Source: Dethiothermospora halolimnae
Lineage (GTDB): Bacteria; Bacillota; Clostridia; Tissierellales; VENL01
Reading direction: 5' to 3'
NCBI RefSeq assembly: GCF_037577855.1
Contig: NZ_JBAKFX010000014.1
Coordinates: 12,308 to 76,307 of the forward strand
DNA: 64,000 nucleotides
A program made the position numbers and the translations under genes. This document shows, one piece after another, positions 62,529 through 64,000 of this stretch; positions within the stretch are counted from its first letter, which is position 1, and every line of letters starts with the position of its first letter. A model generated the notes under the pieces. That model searched no databases and was not told the DNA's origin. It was given only the letters and a program-made list of their open reading frames with translations.

Positions 62529-63258
62529 TGGATTATATAGTGAGTTTATAAAACTAAAAAGGATAGGATATTATACTGGAATTTTGGCACTTAGCTTAGT
62601 TTCATTACCTCTATTTACATTTGAAGAGGAAGTATTATCATTAAATTGGTATGGATACTTTTTTAATTTTGAGTTTACAGCATTTACCTTTGTTTTCACA
62701 TTGGTAATCCCTATTATTATTTCCCTTATATTTGTCAGGGAGTTTAAGTACAAGACAGCTTCAATAGCTTTTTCTTATCCCAATGGAAGGCTAGGTGGAC
62801 TTATTAATAAATTTATAGTAAGTACATTAATAATAGCAGCTATCTATGTAATGGCCTATTTGTTTGTAGTTATAAGTGGAGTTATTTTTCTAAAAGCACC
62901 GATAACATGGGCTCCTTTAATAAATCATTTAAAGATATTTTTAACTTCATTTATTTTTCAAGTAGCACTGATACCTTTAATAGCCTTAGTGGCATTGATA
63001 GGGAAAAATATGATCGTTTCATTTATTTATTCTATATTATTACTAATAGGTAACTTAAGTTATTTTTTAGAAAGTTCATATAGTGACTTCATGTTTTCAA
63101 GACTACCGGCACTACCTATTCTAAAACTTGGAGTACCTATATATTTAGACCCTGTTAATATAGAAATTACTAAATTTGAAATATATTTAGGATTATGTGT
63201 GTTTCTTATAGGTCTTGTTGGCTCGATTATATTTTATAAAAAAGCAGATATTTATTAG
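62521..63258 (+). CDS. ABC transporter permease (BcrB-like)
   Basis: A 245-residue membrane protein with about six helices. Its first residues overlap the ATPase gene by eight bases. The family is the ABC-2 group with N-terminal FKYKTASIAFSYPNGR-like loop. It forms with the ATPase a probable bacitracin/lantibiotic-type exporter; the real substrate is unknown. Confidence 0.85.
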   Translation: MFDGLYSEFIKLKRIGYYTGILALSLVSLPLFTFEEEVLSLNWYGYFFNFEFTAFTFVFTLVIPIIISLIFVREFKYKTASIAFSYPNGRLGGLINKFIVSTLIIAAIYVMAYLFVVISGVIFLKAPITWAPLINHLKIFLTSFIFQVALIPLIALVALIGKNMIVSFIYSILLLIGNLSYFLESSYSDFMFSRLPALPILKLGVPIYLDPVNIEITKFEIYLGLCVFLIGLVGSIIFYKKADIY

Positions 63259-63368
63259 GAGGTTTAAGCTGCTTTGATTATATAGTGTTAAACTATATCA
63301 AATGCCATTAAATAGTTTAGCATTGTATTTGAGGTTGTGATAAAATTAGACATAGGGAGTTGATTTTT

Positions 63369-64000
63369 ATGTCTAAAAAATTACTAAATCAAAAGCAAGC
63401 ATGTGAATATTTAAATATTTCTAGGAGTACAATCTTAAGATGGGAAGACAATGGAGTAATAGATCCAATTAGGACAGCTGGTAGACATAGGCGATATAGG
63501 ATAGAAGATTTAGATAAATTAATTAACAAAAAAGAGAGTAGCATCAACTCTAAGAACTGTTTAATATATGCAAGAGTTTCAACAAAGAAACAACAAAAAT
63601 CAGGTAATTTAGATAGACAGTCTAATAGATTAATGGAATACGCAATAAAAAATAAATTTCATATAGTTGATATTTATAAAGAAGTAGCAAGTGGAATCAA
63701 TGAAAACAGGAAAGAGTTAATTAAATTGCTTGATGATATAAAAAAGCCAGAAATTAATTATTTGATAATAGAATATAGAGATAGATTAGCTAGATTCGGA
63801 TATAAGTATTTAGAAAAATACTGCAATTCTCATTATGTAAAAATAATAGTGCTAAAGCAACAAGATAAAAAATATTTAAATTCAGAGATGGTAGAAGATA
63901 TGATTTCAATTATTACTTCTTTCTCAGCTAGAATTTATGGTAAAAGAGGTGGCAAAAAAGTAAAAGACACTTTGCTTAACCTAGAGAAAGAAGGTGAAGA
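63369..64000 (+). mobile_element. tnpA: IS607-family serine recombinase (TnpA), 3' end cut by the window
   Basis: At least 210 codons from ATG 63369, still open at the window edge. Residues 1-55 are a MerR-type helix-turn-helix (LLNQKQACEYLNISRSTILR, ending in GRHRRYR). From residue 65 there is a serine recombinase domain with catalytic Ser71 (YARVS), REYRDRLAR-like IEYRDRLARFG, and the family's end ISIITSFSARIYGKRGGKK. This is the IS607 build; a TnpB gene is expected just beyond 64000. IS607 elements have no terminal repeats or target duplication, so the left end cannot be placed exactly. Confidence 0.93.

Noticed and set aside
1..64000. tRNA and rRNA genes
   Set aside because: No cloverleaf with CCA-adjacent acceptor or rRNA-like conserved stretch was recognised on reading; a dedicated tRNA search was not possible.

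Overview
The window is a strongly AT-rich chromosomal segment with short intergenic gaps, Shine-Dalgarno sequences close to AGGAGG, and a gene set typical of an anaerobic, low-GC Gram-positive bacterium of the Clostridia. It contains a CD3324-type small protein, an ECF S component, an NSS transporter with a MetS-like small subunit, an iron alcohol dehydrogenase, a cytosolic [NiFe] hydrogenase with hypABFCDE, a YhgE/MMPL pair and a cobalamin riboswitch. Genus and species cannot be fixed from the sequence alone. No rRNA, tRNA or CRISPR array was found.

Positions 1-16 kb are an accessory, decaying region. It opens with a truncated YhdH/AcuI-type oxidoreductase divergent from a MarR regulator, with a palindromic operator between them. 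Further on lie a CD3324-like gene, a secreted protein of unknown function, a PEP/pyruvate-binding phosphotransferase-like enzyme, a GNAT enzyme, a VanZ-like membrane protein, a large lipoprotein, two AraC regulators with GyrI-like effector domains, a proline-iminopeptidase-like hydrolase and an APH-like kinase. Between them are several gene remnants: four GNATs, a UvrA-like ATPase, an esterase, and two extra copies of the CD3324 3' end. A CD3324-GNAT module appears three times in different states of decay.

Positions 16.7-33 kb hold an ABC system in which one permease is fused to an M1-type metallopeptidase, an ECF S component, an NSS transporter plus a 32-residue MetS-like subunit, and an iron alcohol dehydrogenase behind a long leader with a Rex-like site and a 12-bp inverted repeat. 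A block on the minus strand follows: zinc peptidase-like protein, nucleotidyltransferase, methyltransferase, HelD-like helicase and GNAT. After it comes a plus-strand operon of a zinc-ribbon protein, a membrane protein and a YVTN beta-propeller.

Positions 33.2-42.1 kb are one tightly packed operon: a cytochrome b5-like protein, [NiFe] hydrogenase small and large subunits, a maturation protease and hypA-hypB-hypF-hypC-hypD-hypE. Overlapping stops and starts show co-expression. There is no Tat signal and no membrane cytochrome subunit.

Positions 42-64 kb contain YhgE-like and MMPL proteins with a TetR regulator, an old-yellow-enzyme homologue, a tocopherol-cyclase-like protein, a DUF2500 protein, a methyltransferase, a TetR regulator that shares a duplicated palindromic operator with the next gene (a membrane-bound class C beta-lactamase-like protein), and an operon under a cobalamin riboswitch. 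That operon encodes a SAM methyltransferase plus a complete nickel/peptide-type ABC transporter. Then come a response regulator, a frameshifted histidine kinase, a BcrA/B-like ABC pair and the first gene of an IS607-family element that runs off the end.

Two families of short extragenic palindromes punctuate the second half. One has AAACCTGGGACAAAGGGAC arms, with six copies between 32.9 and 59.8 kb, four of them overlapping a stop codon. The other has GTTGGGGGATT arms, with three copies; two of these sit beside tandem arrays with a 30-bp period.
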